From contig JBFHNV010000188.1 in NCBI GenBank assembly GCA_041593595.1, positions 1 to 11,799 on the forward strand: 11,799 nt of DNA, given 5' to 3'. The notes beneath the pieces are model-generated. The model worked only from the letters and a program-made list of their open reading frames with translations. It was not told where the DNA came from and did no database searches. The position numbers and the translations under genes were made by a program. The stretch comes from JBFHNV01 sp041593595. GTDB lineage: Bacteria > Pseudomonadota > Gammaproteobacteria > HK1. Of this stretch, positions 5,320 through 11,799 are shown piece by piece; positions within the stretch are counted from its first letter, which is position 1; the number at the start of each line of letters is the position of its first letter.

Positions 5320-8097
5320 ATGATCGAGCGCGCGCTGATGGCGGGCCTGAACCACCGCCTGCTGACGGTGCTGCTGCTCGCCCTCATCACGGCGCTCACC
5401 GCTGAAGGGTTGCCCAAGCTCCAGGTGGACACGGGCCTCGACAGCCTCATCTCCGACGCCGACCCCGATCGCCAGGCGTACCTGCGGGTGGCCGAGGAGT
5501 TCGGCTCCGACAACCGCACCCTGGTCTACGTGCGCGACCCGGCCCTGTGGACGCCGGCGAAGATCGATCGCCTGGAGCGCCTCCACGACAGCCTGGACAG
5601 CCTGGACGTGGTCCAGCGCGTGGAGAGCATCCTGACGCTGCGCACCGTGCACGGCGAGGGCGCGACGCTGGACTCGGATCTCCTGCTGCCGGACAACGCG
5701 CGCGACGCCGAAGGCATCTCCCGCGCGCGCGCCGGCGCGCTCGCCAACCCGCTCATCGTGGGCAACTTCGTCTCCGCCGACGGTGACGCCACCGCGCTCA
5801 TGGTCACCATCCGACCGCCCCGGGACGAGGTGGATTTCGACGCGCGGGTGAACGCGGCGCTCGAGCACGCCATCGCGCCGCTGCGAGACGAGTTCGACGA
5901 GCTGTTCCAGATCGGACCCTCACGCATCAACGCGGAGCTGAAAAGTGCGCTGTTCCAGGATCTCGAGCTGCTCGCCCCCCTGTCGGTGGCGCTGCTGGTG
6001 CTCACCATCCTGCTCTTCCTGGGCAGCCTGTTCGCCGCCGCCGTGCCGCTGGTGACAGCGGGCCTGAGCCTGGCGTGGACCTTCGGGCTGATGGGGCATC
6101 TGGGCATCCCGCTCAATATCCTGAGCGCCATGCTGCCGTCGCTGGTGGTGGTCATCGGCTCCACCGAGGACACCCACATGATGGCGTCCTACTTCCACGG
6201 CGTGAGCAAGGCCACCGGCGATACGCGGCGCTTCGCCACCCGCTTCATGCTCCGCAAGATGGGGGTGCCGCTGTTCCTCACGGTGCTCACCACGGCGCTC
6301 GGGTTCGCGAGCAACGTGTTCTCCAGCATCGGCCTGATCCGCGACTTCGCGCTGGCCTCCACCTTCGCCATCCTCGCCAACGGCTTCATCACCGTCGCCC
6401 TGGTGCCGACGGTGCTGAGCCTCATGGGCCCGCGCACCGCGCGCCCCGGCATCGGCGAGGACCGGGTACCGGGCTTCACCGGGCTGGTGGTACGGCTGTT
6501 CGGCTTCGGCCGCCGGCGCCTGTCGGGCACCATCCTGCTGCTCACCGCGGCGCTGTGCGCGTTCTTCCTGTTCCAGGCCTCGAAGCTCTACGTCACGAAC
6601 GACCCCTTCTCCTACTTCCGCGACGACCGGCCGCTGCTCCGGGACGCAGCCACCCTGCAGCGCGAGCTGGCCGGCGTGAAGGTGTTCTTCGTGGTACTCG
6701 AGTCCGACGTCGACGGGGCGTTCCACGAGCCCGCCAACGTGGCGCGGCTCACGGAGATCCAGGAATTCATCGCGCGCCAGGGAATCTTCGACCTGAGCGT
6801 GTCGCTGGCGGATCACCTGGCACTCGTGAACCGCGAGTTCCACGGCGGCGACCCGGTCCAGTCGCTGGTGCCAGGCAAGCGCGAGCTCATCGCCCAGTAC
6901 CTGCTGTTCTTCCACCGCCGCGACCTGCAGGGGTACCTGAGTCACGACGCGCGGCGCGCCAACATCCTGGTGCGCCACAACGTGAGCGACTCGCGCATCC
7001 TCAACCCCCACGTGCGTGAGCTCAAGCAGGTCGCCGCGCACATCGCGGGCAACGACATGCGCGCCTACGTGGTGGGCGAAAACCTGATGGTGAACGCCGC
7101 CGCCGAGGACCTGATACTCGCGCAGGCCAAGTCGCTGGGCGTCCTGCTGCTGGTGATCTTCCTCATCATGTCGGCCATGTTCACGTCCCTCAAGGGCGGG
7201 CTGGTGTCGCTGGTGCCGAGCGTCATCCCCATCGTGCTCATGTTCGGGGTGATGGGGCTGCTGGGGATCCCGCTGAACCCGGGCACCGCCATGGTGGCGG
7301 TGATCGCCATCGGCATCGCCATCGACGGCACCATCCACCTGTTCTCGCGCTACAACGAGCTGTGCCGACAGACCTCCGACAACGACTACGCGGTGCAGGT
7401 CACCGTCAGCGAGGAAGCGGTGCCGGTGCTGGCCACCAGCATCGCGCTTTCGCTGGGCTTCGGGATCCTGCTGTTCTCGAACTTCACCATCATCGCGCAG
7501 TTCGGTGCCCTGTCGGCGGCCACCATGCTGTTCGCCGTGCTCGCCAACCTGCTCATCACGCCCATCATCATGTCGCGCATCCGGCTGGTGGGGCTGTACG
7601 ACATCGTGGCCATGAAGGTGGAGGGTCACGCGCTCGAGAACAGCCCGCTGTTCCGTCACATGAGCAACTACCAGGTACGCAAGGCCATCCTAATCTCCGA
7701 GCTGCAGGAGTTCGCACCGGGCGAGCTGCTGATCGAGCAGGGTACCCACGGGCGCAGCATGTTCCTGGTGCTGTCCGGGGAGGTGGAGGTGCTGCGCCAC
7801 GACGGCGACGAGACGCGTTCCATCACGCGCCGGGGCGCCGGCGACGTGTTCGGGGAGGTGGGCTACGTGCGCGAGATCCAGCGCACCGCCGACGTGCGCG
7901 CGCTCACGCGGGTGCAGGCGCTGCGCTTCGACCACGATCGCATGCAGCGCGACCTGCGCTACTTCCCCCGCATCGTCGCGGCCCTCAACTTCAACATCAG
8001 CCGCATCCTGGGCGAGCGGCTGGCGGACGTGATGGACGCGAGCGACCATCACAGCGTGCCGCCGGGGGAGCCGGAGCGCGGCGCGAGCGGGCGCTGA
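5320..8097 (+). CDS. RND/MMPL-family exporter fused to a C-terminal cyclic-nucleotide-binding domain
   Basis: Protein of 925 residues. It has the duplicated RND layout: one helix near 14-30, a periplasmic domain to about 210, helices at about 214-370, a helix near 400-424, a second periplasmic domain to about 603, and helices at about 605-755. Acidic residues sit in the expected proton-relay helices: Glu283/Asp284 in GSTEDTHMM and Asp669 in GIAIDGTIHLFSRY. Residues from about 785 to 905 form a CRP-like cyclic-nucleotide-binding domain, with FAPGELLIEQG, MFLVLSGEVEVL and a phosphate-binding cassette G845-E846 ... R855-T856. This places the sensor in the cytoplasm. The gene follows the LolA-like gene by 33 nt. 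Probable role: proton-driven export of a hydrophobic substrate to the LolA-like carrier, perhaps gated by cAMP or c-di-nucleotide-type signals; both are inference. The start ATG has a poor ribosome binding site, and ATG 5338 is possible. Confidence 0.88.
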   Translation: MIERALMAGLNHRLLTVLLLALITALTAEGLPKLQVDTGLDSLISDADPDRQAYLRVAEEFGSDNRTLVYVRDPALWTPAKIDRLERLHDSLDSLDVVQRVESILTLRTVHGEGATLDSDLLLPDNARDAEGISRARAGALANPLIVGNFVSADGDATALMVTIRPPRDEVDFDARVNAALEHAIAPLRDEFDELFQIGPSRINAELKSALFQDLELLAPLSVALLVLTILLFLGSLFAAAVPLVTAGLSLAWTFGLMGHLGIPLNILSAMLPSLVVVIGSTEDTHMMASYFHGVSKATGDTRRFATRFMLRKMGVPLFLTVLTTALGFASNVFSSIGLIRDFALASTFAILANGFITVALVPTVLSLMGPRTARPGIGEDRVPGFTGLVVRLFGFGRRRLSGTILLLTAALCAFFLFQASKLYVTNDPFSYFRDDRPLLRDAATLQRELAGVKVFFVVLESDVDGAFHEPANVARLTEIQEFIARQGIFDLSVSLADHLALVNREFHGGDPVQSLVPGKRELIAQYLLFFHRRDLQGYLSHDARRANILVRHNVSDSRILNPHVRELKQVAAHIAGNDMRAYVVGENLMVNAAAEDLILAQAKSLGVLLLVIFLIMSAMFTSLKGGLVSLVPSVIPIVLMFGVMGLLGIPLNPGTAMVAVIAIGIAIDGTIHLFSRYNELCRQTSDNDYAVQVTVSEEAVPVLATSIALSLGFGILLFSNFTIIAQFGALSAATMLFAVLANLLITPIIMSRIRLVGLYDIVAMKVEGHALENSPLFRHMSNYQVRKAILISELQEFAPGELLIEQGTHGRSMFLVLSGEVEVLRHDGDETRSITRRGAGDVFGEVGYVREIQRTADVRALTRVQALRFDHDRMQRDLRYFPRIVAALNFNISRILGERLADVMDASDHHSVPPGEPERGASGR

Positions 8098-8119
8098 TGG
8101 CGCGGTGCAACAGCGCAGG

Positions 8120-8162
8120 GTCGGCGACGGCGGCGCCGACTGGACCACTTTCTTCCTGTTTT
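8120..8162 (+). terminator. Possible terminator after the envelope-transport operon
   Basis: GTCGGCG (8120-8126) pairs perfectly with CGCCGAC (8134-8140) around a 7-nt loop, 23 nt after the exporter stop codon. A T-rich tract (ACTTTCTTCCTGTTTT, 8147-8162) follows after a gap of six bases. The gap makes it a poor intrinsic terminator, but hairpin, T-rich stretch and position together suggest transcript ending here. Confidence 0.35.
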
Positions 8163-8268
8163 GCGAACTGGATCACACGCCTTCTGCGTGCGTTGTGAAC
8201 CACGCCTCAGGAATCCGCCGCGCAGGGCACTAGCTTTCTTCCCACGCGGGAACGAGACGGCACCACGC

Positions 8269-8275
8269 AAGGGGG
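8269..8275 (+). promoter_or_regulatory. Ribosome binding site deciding the micro-ORF start
   Basis: AAGGGGG lies 8 nt before the ATG at 8284, one of the better Shine-Dalgarno matches in the window. It selects the internal ATG 8284 over the in-frame ATG at 8161. Confidence 0.6.
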
Positions 8276-8283
8276 ATCGCACC

Positions 8284-8409
8284 ATGTTCCGGCACGCGGA
8301 GTACCAGCACCCAGAGCTCGAGCCTTACTGCAGCGGCACCTGGACGGAAATCGTGTCGTCCTGGGTCATCGCCGCCACCGTCATCGGGACGGTACTGCTC
8401 AGCCTGTAG
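8284..8409 (+). CDS. 41-residue predicted single-pass membrane protein
   Basis: I do not recognise this small protein. It begins MFRHAEYQHPELEPYC, a polar, His- and Glu-containing head with one Cys (residue 16), and ends in a hydrophobic helix of about 17 residues (SSWVIAATVIGTVLLSL) running to the stop. This architecture fits a small inner-membrane protein with a short soluble N-terminus. Support for translation comes from the AAGGGGG Shine-Dalgarno at 8-nt spacing and the clean polar-then-hydrophobic design. There is no homology evidence available here. It stands alone between the exporter operon and the MFS gene. A GC hairpin (8419-8437) follows 9 nt after the stop. Confidence 0.55.
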   Translation: MFRHAEYQHPELEPYCSGTWTEIVSSWVIAATVIGTVLLSL

Positions 8410-8713
8410 CGGGCGGTCCCGGCCACCACTCGGCCGGCCGCGACGAGCGACGTCGGGCAGCCCCCATGAGGAGGCGGGTTTGCCCCCGAGCCGGCCGTCG
8501 CGCTGATCCCGACCCCGCTCCCGTCCGGGGAGACGTCGCTTCTCCCGGCGCGGATTGCCCGCTCTCCACAGCCCGCCCGCGGCTGCGACCTGCCGGCGAG
8601 CCGCTGCCCGCGATCCCCTGCTCCCGAGCCCTTCGCCGCAACGACGATGCCCACGGCGACAACCTCATCCGGCGCGTCATCCACTGTCACGCTAACATCG
8701 GGCGCGCCCCTCC
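8410..8713. other. Gene-free stretch before the MFS gene
   Basis: These 304 bases hold no plausible gene. Near the start is a 6-bp GC hairpin, CCGGCC (8419-8424) with GGCCGG (8432-8437), which could end the small transcript but lacks a T-run. Near the end, TAACAT at 8693-8698 could be a -10 box for the MFS gene, placing the transcript start within roughly 10 nt of the ATG and making a nearly leaderless mRNA. No -35 hexamer is apparent, so this is weak. Confidence 0.45.
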
Positions 8714-9994
8714 ATGCTGCCCTTCGCTCACATCGCCGCGGCGCTGCGCCACCGCAATTACCGCATCTACATCGCGGGCAATGCCATCTCCATGGTGGGA
8801 CTGTGGACACAGCGCGTCGCCACCGGCTGGCTTACCTGGGAGCTGACCCAGTCCGGCGCCTGGCTGGGGGCGGTGGCATTCGCGGATCTCTGCCCGTCGC
8901 TCATCATCGGCCCCTTCGCCGGTGTGGTGGCCGATCGGGTGGACCGCCTGAAGGTCATGCGCGTGGCGCAGACCCTGTCCATGCTGCAGGCGCTGGCGCT
9001 GGCGGCGCTGGCCCTCAGCGGCCTCGTCACCATCGGCATGCTGCTGGTGCTGGTGCTGGTGAACGGGGTGGTGGTGGGCTTCAATCAGCCCTCGCGCCTG
9101 GCACTGGTGTCGAGCCTCGTGCCGCGGGCCAACCTGTCCACGGCGGTGGCGGTGAACTCCATCACCTTCAATCTGGCGCGCTTCGTCGGACCGGCGGTGG
9201 CGGGGGTGCTCATCGTCACCGCCGGGGTGGGGGCCGCCTTCGCGGTCAACGCGCTGAGCTTCCTCGTGTTCCTGATCGCGCTGGCGCGCATTCGTCTGGA
9301 CCGGGACGCGGCGGCGGTGCGGCCCAAGGTACGCCGCGGCGTGCTCCCCGAGATCGGCGAAGGGCTGCGCTACGTGAGCGGGCACGCGGGGATCGGCCCG
9401 CTGCTGCTGCTGTCCACCGCCACCGGCATGGGGTTGCGCTGCGTGGTCGAGCTGTTTCCGGGCTTCGCCGCCGACGTGTTCGGGCGCGGCGCCGGCGGCC
9501 GCGCGCCCCTCGGATCGGCGGGGGGGGTGGGGGCGGTGGCGGGTGGGCTGTGGCTCGCCCAGCGCGGCGCCGCCCCGGGTCTCGCGCGCATCGCGCTGCG
9601 CCACAGCCTGTTCACGGCGCTGGCGGTGCTGCTGTTCGCCGCCACGGACTGGTTCTGGGCCGGCCTTGTCGCGGCCGCCGCCTCCGGCGTGTTCATGTCC
9701 ACCAGCGGCATCGCCGCCCAGACCGTGGTGCAGATCGCCGCCGACCCGGGCATGCGCGGGCGCACGCTGAGCGTCTATGGGCTCATCATGCGCGCCGCCC
9801 CCGCCGCCGGCGCCCTGCTGCTCGGGCTCGCCTCAGAGATCGCCGACCTGCGCCTGCCGTTGGTCCTGTCCGCCATCGCCTGTCTCTACATCTGGCTGCA
9901 CCTGTGGCGCCGCCGCGACGCCATCGACGCCGCCCTCGCCGACCCCCCAGAAGCCCAGGATTCGAGCGAATTCAAGAGGGACGCAGGCGCTTGA
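8714..9994 (+). CDS. MFS transporter, EntS-like (MFS_3 / transmembrane secretion effector) family
   Basis: Major facilitator of 426 residues with about 12 membrane helices. The start, HIAAALRHRNYRIYIAGNAIS, and the following MVGLWTQRVATGWL are typical of the EntS-like branch. The loop between helices 2 and 3 carries the motif-A signature GPFAGVVADRVDRLKVMR (about residues 66-83). Members export siderophores or drugs; substrate here unknown. No Shine-Dalgarno is visible, but the N-terminus aligns well with the family, so ATG 8714 is likely. Odd points: a G8-T-G5 tract at 9520-9533 encodes a Gly/Val stretch in the central region and is a slippage candidate. The final codons (SSEFKRDAGA and stop) come from an intergenic inverted-repeat element, so the native C-terminus was probably replaced. 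The two neighbours give no hint of substrate. Confidence 0.87.
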   Translation: MLPFAHIAAALRHRNYRIYIAGNAISMVGLWTQRVATGWLTWELTQSGAWLGAVAFADLCPSLIIGPFAGVVADRVDRLKVMRVAQTLSMLQALALAALALSGLVTIGMLLVLVLVNGVVVGFNQPSRLALVSSLVPRANLSTAVAVNSITFNLARFVGPAVAGVLIVTAGVGAAFAVNALSFLVFLIALARIRLDRDAAAVRPKVRRGVLPEIGEGLRYVSGHAGIGPLLLLSTATGMGLRCVVELFPGFAADVFGRGAGGRAPLGSAGGVGAVAGGLWLAQRGAAPGLARIALRHSLFTALAVLLFAATDWFWAGLVAAAASGVFMSTSGIAAQTVVQIAADPGMRGRTLSVYGLIMRAAPAAGALLLGLASEIADLRLPLVLSAIACLYIWLHLWRRRDAIDAALADPPEAQDSSEFKRDAGA

Positions 9995-10149
9995 TTCGTT
10001 CTTGAAGCAACCGGGACGCGGACCTCGGACTTCCCCGGACAACGCTCTCCCGCACCCCGGCCCGTCGCTGCGCGCCGAAAACAATCCCCGGCGTCCCGGT
10101 TGAATTCGATTGGACTCGCTTGAATTCAAGCGCCTGCGTCCCGCTTGAA
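9971..10149. repeat. Imperfect inverted-repeat element between the MFS and decarboxylase genes
   Basis: The 17-mer GGGACGCAGGCGCTTGA (9978-9994) has its exact reverse complement at 10126-10142, and the match extends outward over TTCAAG with one mismatch (9971-9976 against 10144-10149). A second, inner pair shares CAACCGGGACGC: + strand near 10008-10019, complement at 10091-10102. So a motif like TTCAAnCGGGACGC occurs four times, two in each orientation. CGCTTGAATTCAAGCG at 10117-10132 is a perfect 16-bp palindrome. The element has no open frame of its own and overlaps the last codons and the stop of the MFS gene. It resembles REP/MITE-type mobile repeats. Its hairpin could also end MFS transcription. 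Confidence 0.8.
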
Positions 10150-10197
10150 ACTTTTCGTCGATAGAATCTGGATCGTGCGTCGGACTTGAGCGGACGC

Positions 10198-10203
10198 AGG
10201 GAG
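10198..10203 (+). promoter_or_regulatory. Ribosome binding site of the malonyl-CoA decarboxylase gene
   Basis: AGGGAG sits 7 nt before the ATG at 10211 and fixes that start. The bases just upstream (GAGCGGACGCAGG, 10188-10200) resemble the repeat motif of the preceding element, so the signal may have been contributed by a degenerate repeat copy. TAGAAT at 10162-10167 looks like a -10 box, but the TTGAAA at 10145-10150 is only 11 bp away, too close to serve as its -35. Confidence 0.6.
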
Positions 10204-10210
10204 ACGCCGC

Positions 10211-11530
10211 ATGGGTCGCAGCTTCGTCAAGACCGTCATCCATTCCATCGCCGACGCCGGGCGCGAGCTGCTCGATCGGCGCCCGTCCCGGCGCGGCGGC
10301 GGGATCGTGGTGCTCAGCCAGGATCTGCTTTCCCAGAAGGGCGAGGCCTCGGGCACGGCGCTGGCGCGCGAGGTGCTGGACGCCTACCGGCGCCTGGACG
10401 CCTCCGGGAGGCTCGCGTTCTTCCGCTACCTGCACGAGCGGATGGCGCCGGACCCGGATGCGGTGCAGGCGGCCCTTGACGCATACCGCGCCGCGCCGGA
10501 CCACCGCACCCTGGTGGCGCTGGAGAAGGCAGCGGAGCCCGGGCGCCAGGAGCTCATCCGGCGCATGAACATGGCGCCGGGAGGGACCGCCGCCCTGGTG
10601 GCCATGCGCCAGAACCTGCTGGAGCTGCTGCGCGAGCACCCGGAGCTGCGCACCGTGGACAGCGATTTCCAGCACCTGTTCTCGTCGTGGTTCAACCGCG
10701 GCTTCCTCAGCATGCGGCGCATCGACTGGCACAGCCCGGCCCACGTGCTCGAGAAGCTCATCGAGTACGAGGCGGTGCACGCCATCGAGGGCTGGCCGGA
10801 CCTGCGCCGGCGGCTGCAGCGCGATCGGCGCTGCTTTGCCTTCTTTCACCCGGCGCTTCAGGACGAGCCGTTGATCTTCGTGGAGGTGGCGCTCGTGAAC
10901 GACATGGCCGGGCGCGTGCAGCCGCTGCTGGACGTGAATGGCGAGCCCGGCGACCCGGATGCCGCCGACACCGCCATCTTCTACTCCATCAGCAACTGCC
11001 AGGCGGGCCTCAAGGGCGTGTCCTTCGGGAACTTCCTCATCAAGCAGGTGGCGTCGGACCTCGCCGACGAGCTGCCGCGGCTGAAGACCTTCTCCACACT
11101 CTCGCCCATCCCCGGGTTTCGCCGCTGGCTCGCCCGCGCCGCCGGCGGCGACGGCGCGGATCGCGTCACCGGCGCCCGGGAGGTGCAGGCGCAGCTCACG
11201 CCCGGGTGGCTGCGCGGCCCGAACGCGGCCGCGCTCGAGAAGCCGCTCAAGCAGCTGTGCGCGCACTACCTCCTCTACGCGAAGACCGCGGAGGGGACGC
11301 CCGTGGATCCGGTGGCGCGCTTCCACCTGGGCAACGGTGCGCGGCTGGAGCGCATCAACTGGCTCGGGGACATCTCGGAGAAGGGCATGGAGGAGTCTGC
11401 CGGGCTGATGGTCAACTACCTCTACGACATGGCCCACATCGAGCGTAACCACGAGGCCTACGTGAACGAGGGCACCATCGCGGCGTCGGGGCAGGTCAAG
11501 GCGCTGCTGGCCAGAGGCGCCGCGGCCTAG
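10211..11530 (+). CDS. mcd: Malonyl-CoA decarboxylase
   Basis: Converts malonyl-CoA to acetyl-CoA and CO2 in the cytoplasm. The 439 residues are close to the usual bacterial length and show both family parts: an N-terminal helical domain (about 1-150) and the GNAT-fold catalytic domain (about 155-415). Diagnostic stretches are FYSISNCQAGLKGVSFGNFL from residue 257, TFSTLSPIPGFRRWL, and DPVARFHLGNGARLERINW. The last contains His372, which aligns by eye with the catalytic His423 of human MLYCD; Ser259 or Ser261 falls where the catalytic Ser329 is expected. The region SSWFNRGFLSMRRIDWHSPA is also typical. ATG 10211 has a good ribosome binding site (AGGGAG). No malonyl-CoA synthetase or malonate carrier gene lies next to it, so a role in malonate use, fatty-acid balance or detoxification cannot be decided from context. 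Confidence 0.95.
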   Translation: MGRSFVKTVIHSIADAGRELLDRRPSRRGGGIVVLSQDLLSQKGEASGTALAREVLDAYRRLDASGRLAFFRYLHERMAPDPDAVQAALDAYRAAPDHRTLVALEKAAEPGRQELIRRMNMAPGGTAALVAMRQNLLELLREHPELRTVDSDFQHLFSSWFNRGFLSMRRIDWHSPAHVLEKLIEYEAVHAIEGWPDLRRRLQRDRRCFAFFHPALQDEPLIFVEVALVNDMAGRVQPLLDVNGEPGDPDAADTAIFYSISNCQAGLKGVSFGNFLIKQVASDLADELPRLKTFSTLSPIPGFRRWLARAAGGDGADRVTGAREVQAQLTPGWLRGPNAAALEKPLKQLCAHYLLYAKTAEGTPVDPVARFHLGNGARLERINWLGDISEKGMEESAGLMVNYLYDMAHIERNHEAYVNEGTIAASGQVKALLARGAAA

Positions 11531-11691
11531 GAGTCCGTACCGCATTGGCGGCCGTGGCGAGGGAGTGGGAGCGCGAGCACGGTTTTTCGGGGATAGCAGG
11601 GAGCATTGCCGAGCCATGTGACCGGTAATCCCGGAACTCTGGGCCGCTCCTCCCGCGTCCGCAGCAGGTCGCCCAATGCGGTACACCCTCC
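11530..11691. repeat. Inverted repeat pair starting at the decarboxylase stop codon
   Basis: GTACCGCATTGG (11537-11548) has a perfect reverse complement at 11673-11684. Outward, after a 3-nt mismatch, GGAG (11530-11533) pairs with CTCC (11688-11691), giving 16 of 19 positions paired. The ends enclose 124 nt with no convincing gene. The left end coincides with the last base of the decarboxylase stop TAG. I see no obvious target-site duplication. A MITE-like insertion or a structured 3' untranslated region are the main possibilities. Confidence 0.6.
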
Positions 11692-11799
11692 TTGCCCGTT
11701 TCGCTCAACGACGCCTGGAAGCGTGTCCCGAATCGCAGACCATCTGCCAAGGTGGTGAAAGGCATGGGTCGATGCGCCCATAGGCGGCAGGGGCGAGGC
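11692..11799. other. Downstream tail without a recognised gene
   Basis: No supported gene in the last 108 bases. Two overlapping minus-strand open frames begin here and run back across the inverted repeat to the decarboxylase 3' end. One starts MGASTHAFHHLGRWSAIRDT, which faintly recalls N-termini of IS5-type transposases (W-x-x-I-x-D-x-L-P-G), but the likeness is lost after about 25 residues. I therefore call no gene. Confidence 0.4.

Larger units (their letters stand above)
8098..8283. other. Intergenic stretch between the exporter and the micro-ORF
   Basis: These 186 bases contain the hairpin described at 8120-8162 and the Shine-Dalgarno of the small ORF. An open frame runs through from 8161, but its N-terminal part has no ribosome binding site and no recognisable protein character. 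I see no convincing -35/-10 pair, so the promoter of the small gene is unknown. Confidence 0.5.

Noticed and set aside
3769..5868. 699-residue antisense open frame
   Set aside because: Opposes pqiC, the LolA-like gene and the exporter start, all of which have clear family motifs; composition is typical of antisense shadows.
5920..7659. 579-residue antisense open frame across the exporter
   Set aside because: Gln/His/Glu-rich reverse reading of membrane helices; no domain character.
8161..8283. Longer N-terminus for the 41-residue protein (82 residues)
   Set aside because: No Shine-Dalgarno at 8161 and a low-complexity basic extension; the internal ATG 8284 has a good ribosome binding site.
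10145..10167. TTGAAA plus TAGAAT as a sigma-70 promoter for the decarboxylase gene
   Set aside because: The spacer is 11 bp, far shorter than the 16-18 bp needed.
9833..11686. 617-residue antisense open frame across malonyl-CoA decarboxylase
   Set aside because: The + strand frame has unmistakable decarboxylase motifs throughout; the antisense frame is a composition artefact.
11496..11781. Minus-strand frames as a transposase remnant
   Set aside because: Only a brief W-x-x-I-x-D-x-L-P-G likeness to IS5-type N-termini; no DDE motif, no continuing similarity, so a call is not supportable.

Overview
The window is very GC-rich with strong third-position bias. All convincing genes lie on the + strand. 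The gene set (PqiABC-type MCE transport system, an outer-membrane lipoprotein, a LolA-like periplasmic protein with an RND/MMPL exporter, an EntS-like MFS carrier, malonyl-CoA decarboxylase) indicates a Gram-negative Pseudomonadota. A high-GC gammaproteobacterium is my best guess, by inference only. I see no rRNA, tRNA, CRISPR array, transposase or phage gene.

Layout. Bases 1-705 hold no believable gene. They begin with a perfect 51-bp inverted repeat around a 60-nt centre (1-162) and contain two short hairpins and a possible -10 box before the first gene. Bases 706-8097 are a tightly packed envelope-transport cluster: pqiA, pqiB, pqiC, a LolA-like protein gene, and an RND/MMPL exporter gene whose product carries a C-terminal cyclic-nucleotide-binding domain. 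The first four genes overlap at their stop/start codons, so translational coupling and one transcript are likely. The fifth follows after 33 nt. A possible terminator lies at 8120-8162. Next come a 41-codon membrane micro-ORF with a good ribosome binding site (8284-8409), an MFS transporter (8714-9994) and malonyl-CoA decarboxylase (10211-11530).

How the genes may work together. PqiA (inner-membrane protein with zinc ribbons), PqiB (three MCE domains plus a long helical tail) and PqiC (outer-membrane lipoprotein) are expected to form a lipid route across the periplasm. The LolA-like protein probably carries a hydrophobic cargo for the RND exporter next to it. Having both systems in one operon, with a cytoplasmic cyclic-nucleotide sensor fused to the exporter, is the most interesting protein-level feature. 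The MFS and decarboxylase genes look like separate units.

Non-coding structure. There are three distinct inverted-repeat elements without open frames of their own: 1-162; 9971-10149, which supplies the last codons and stop of the MFS gene and has a degenerate relative over the decarboxylase ribosome binding site; and 11530-11691, which starts at the decarboxylase stop codon. They look like MITE- or REP-like intergenic repeats, but whether they recur elsewhere in the genome cannot be seen from here.
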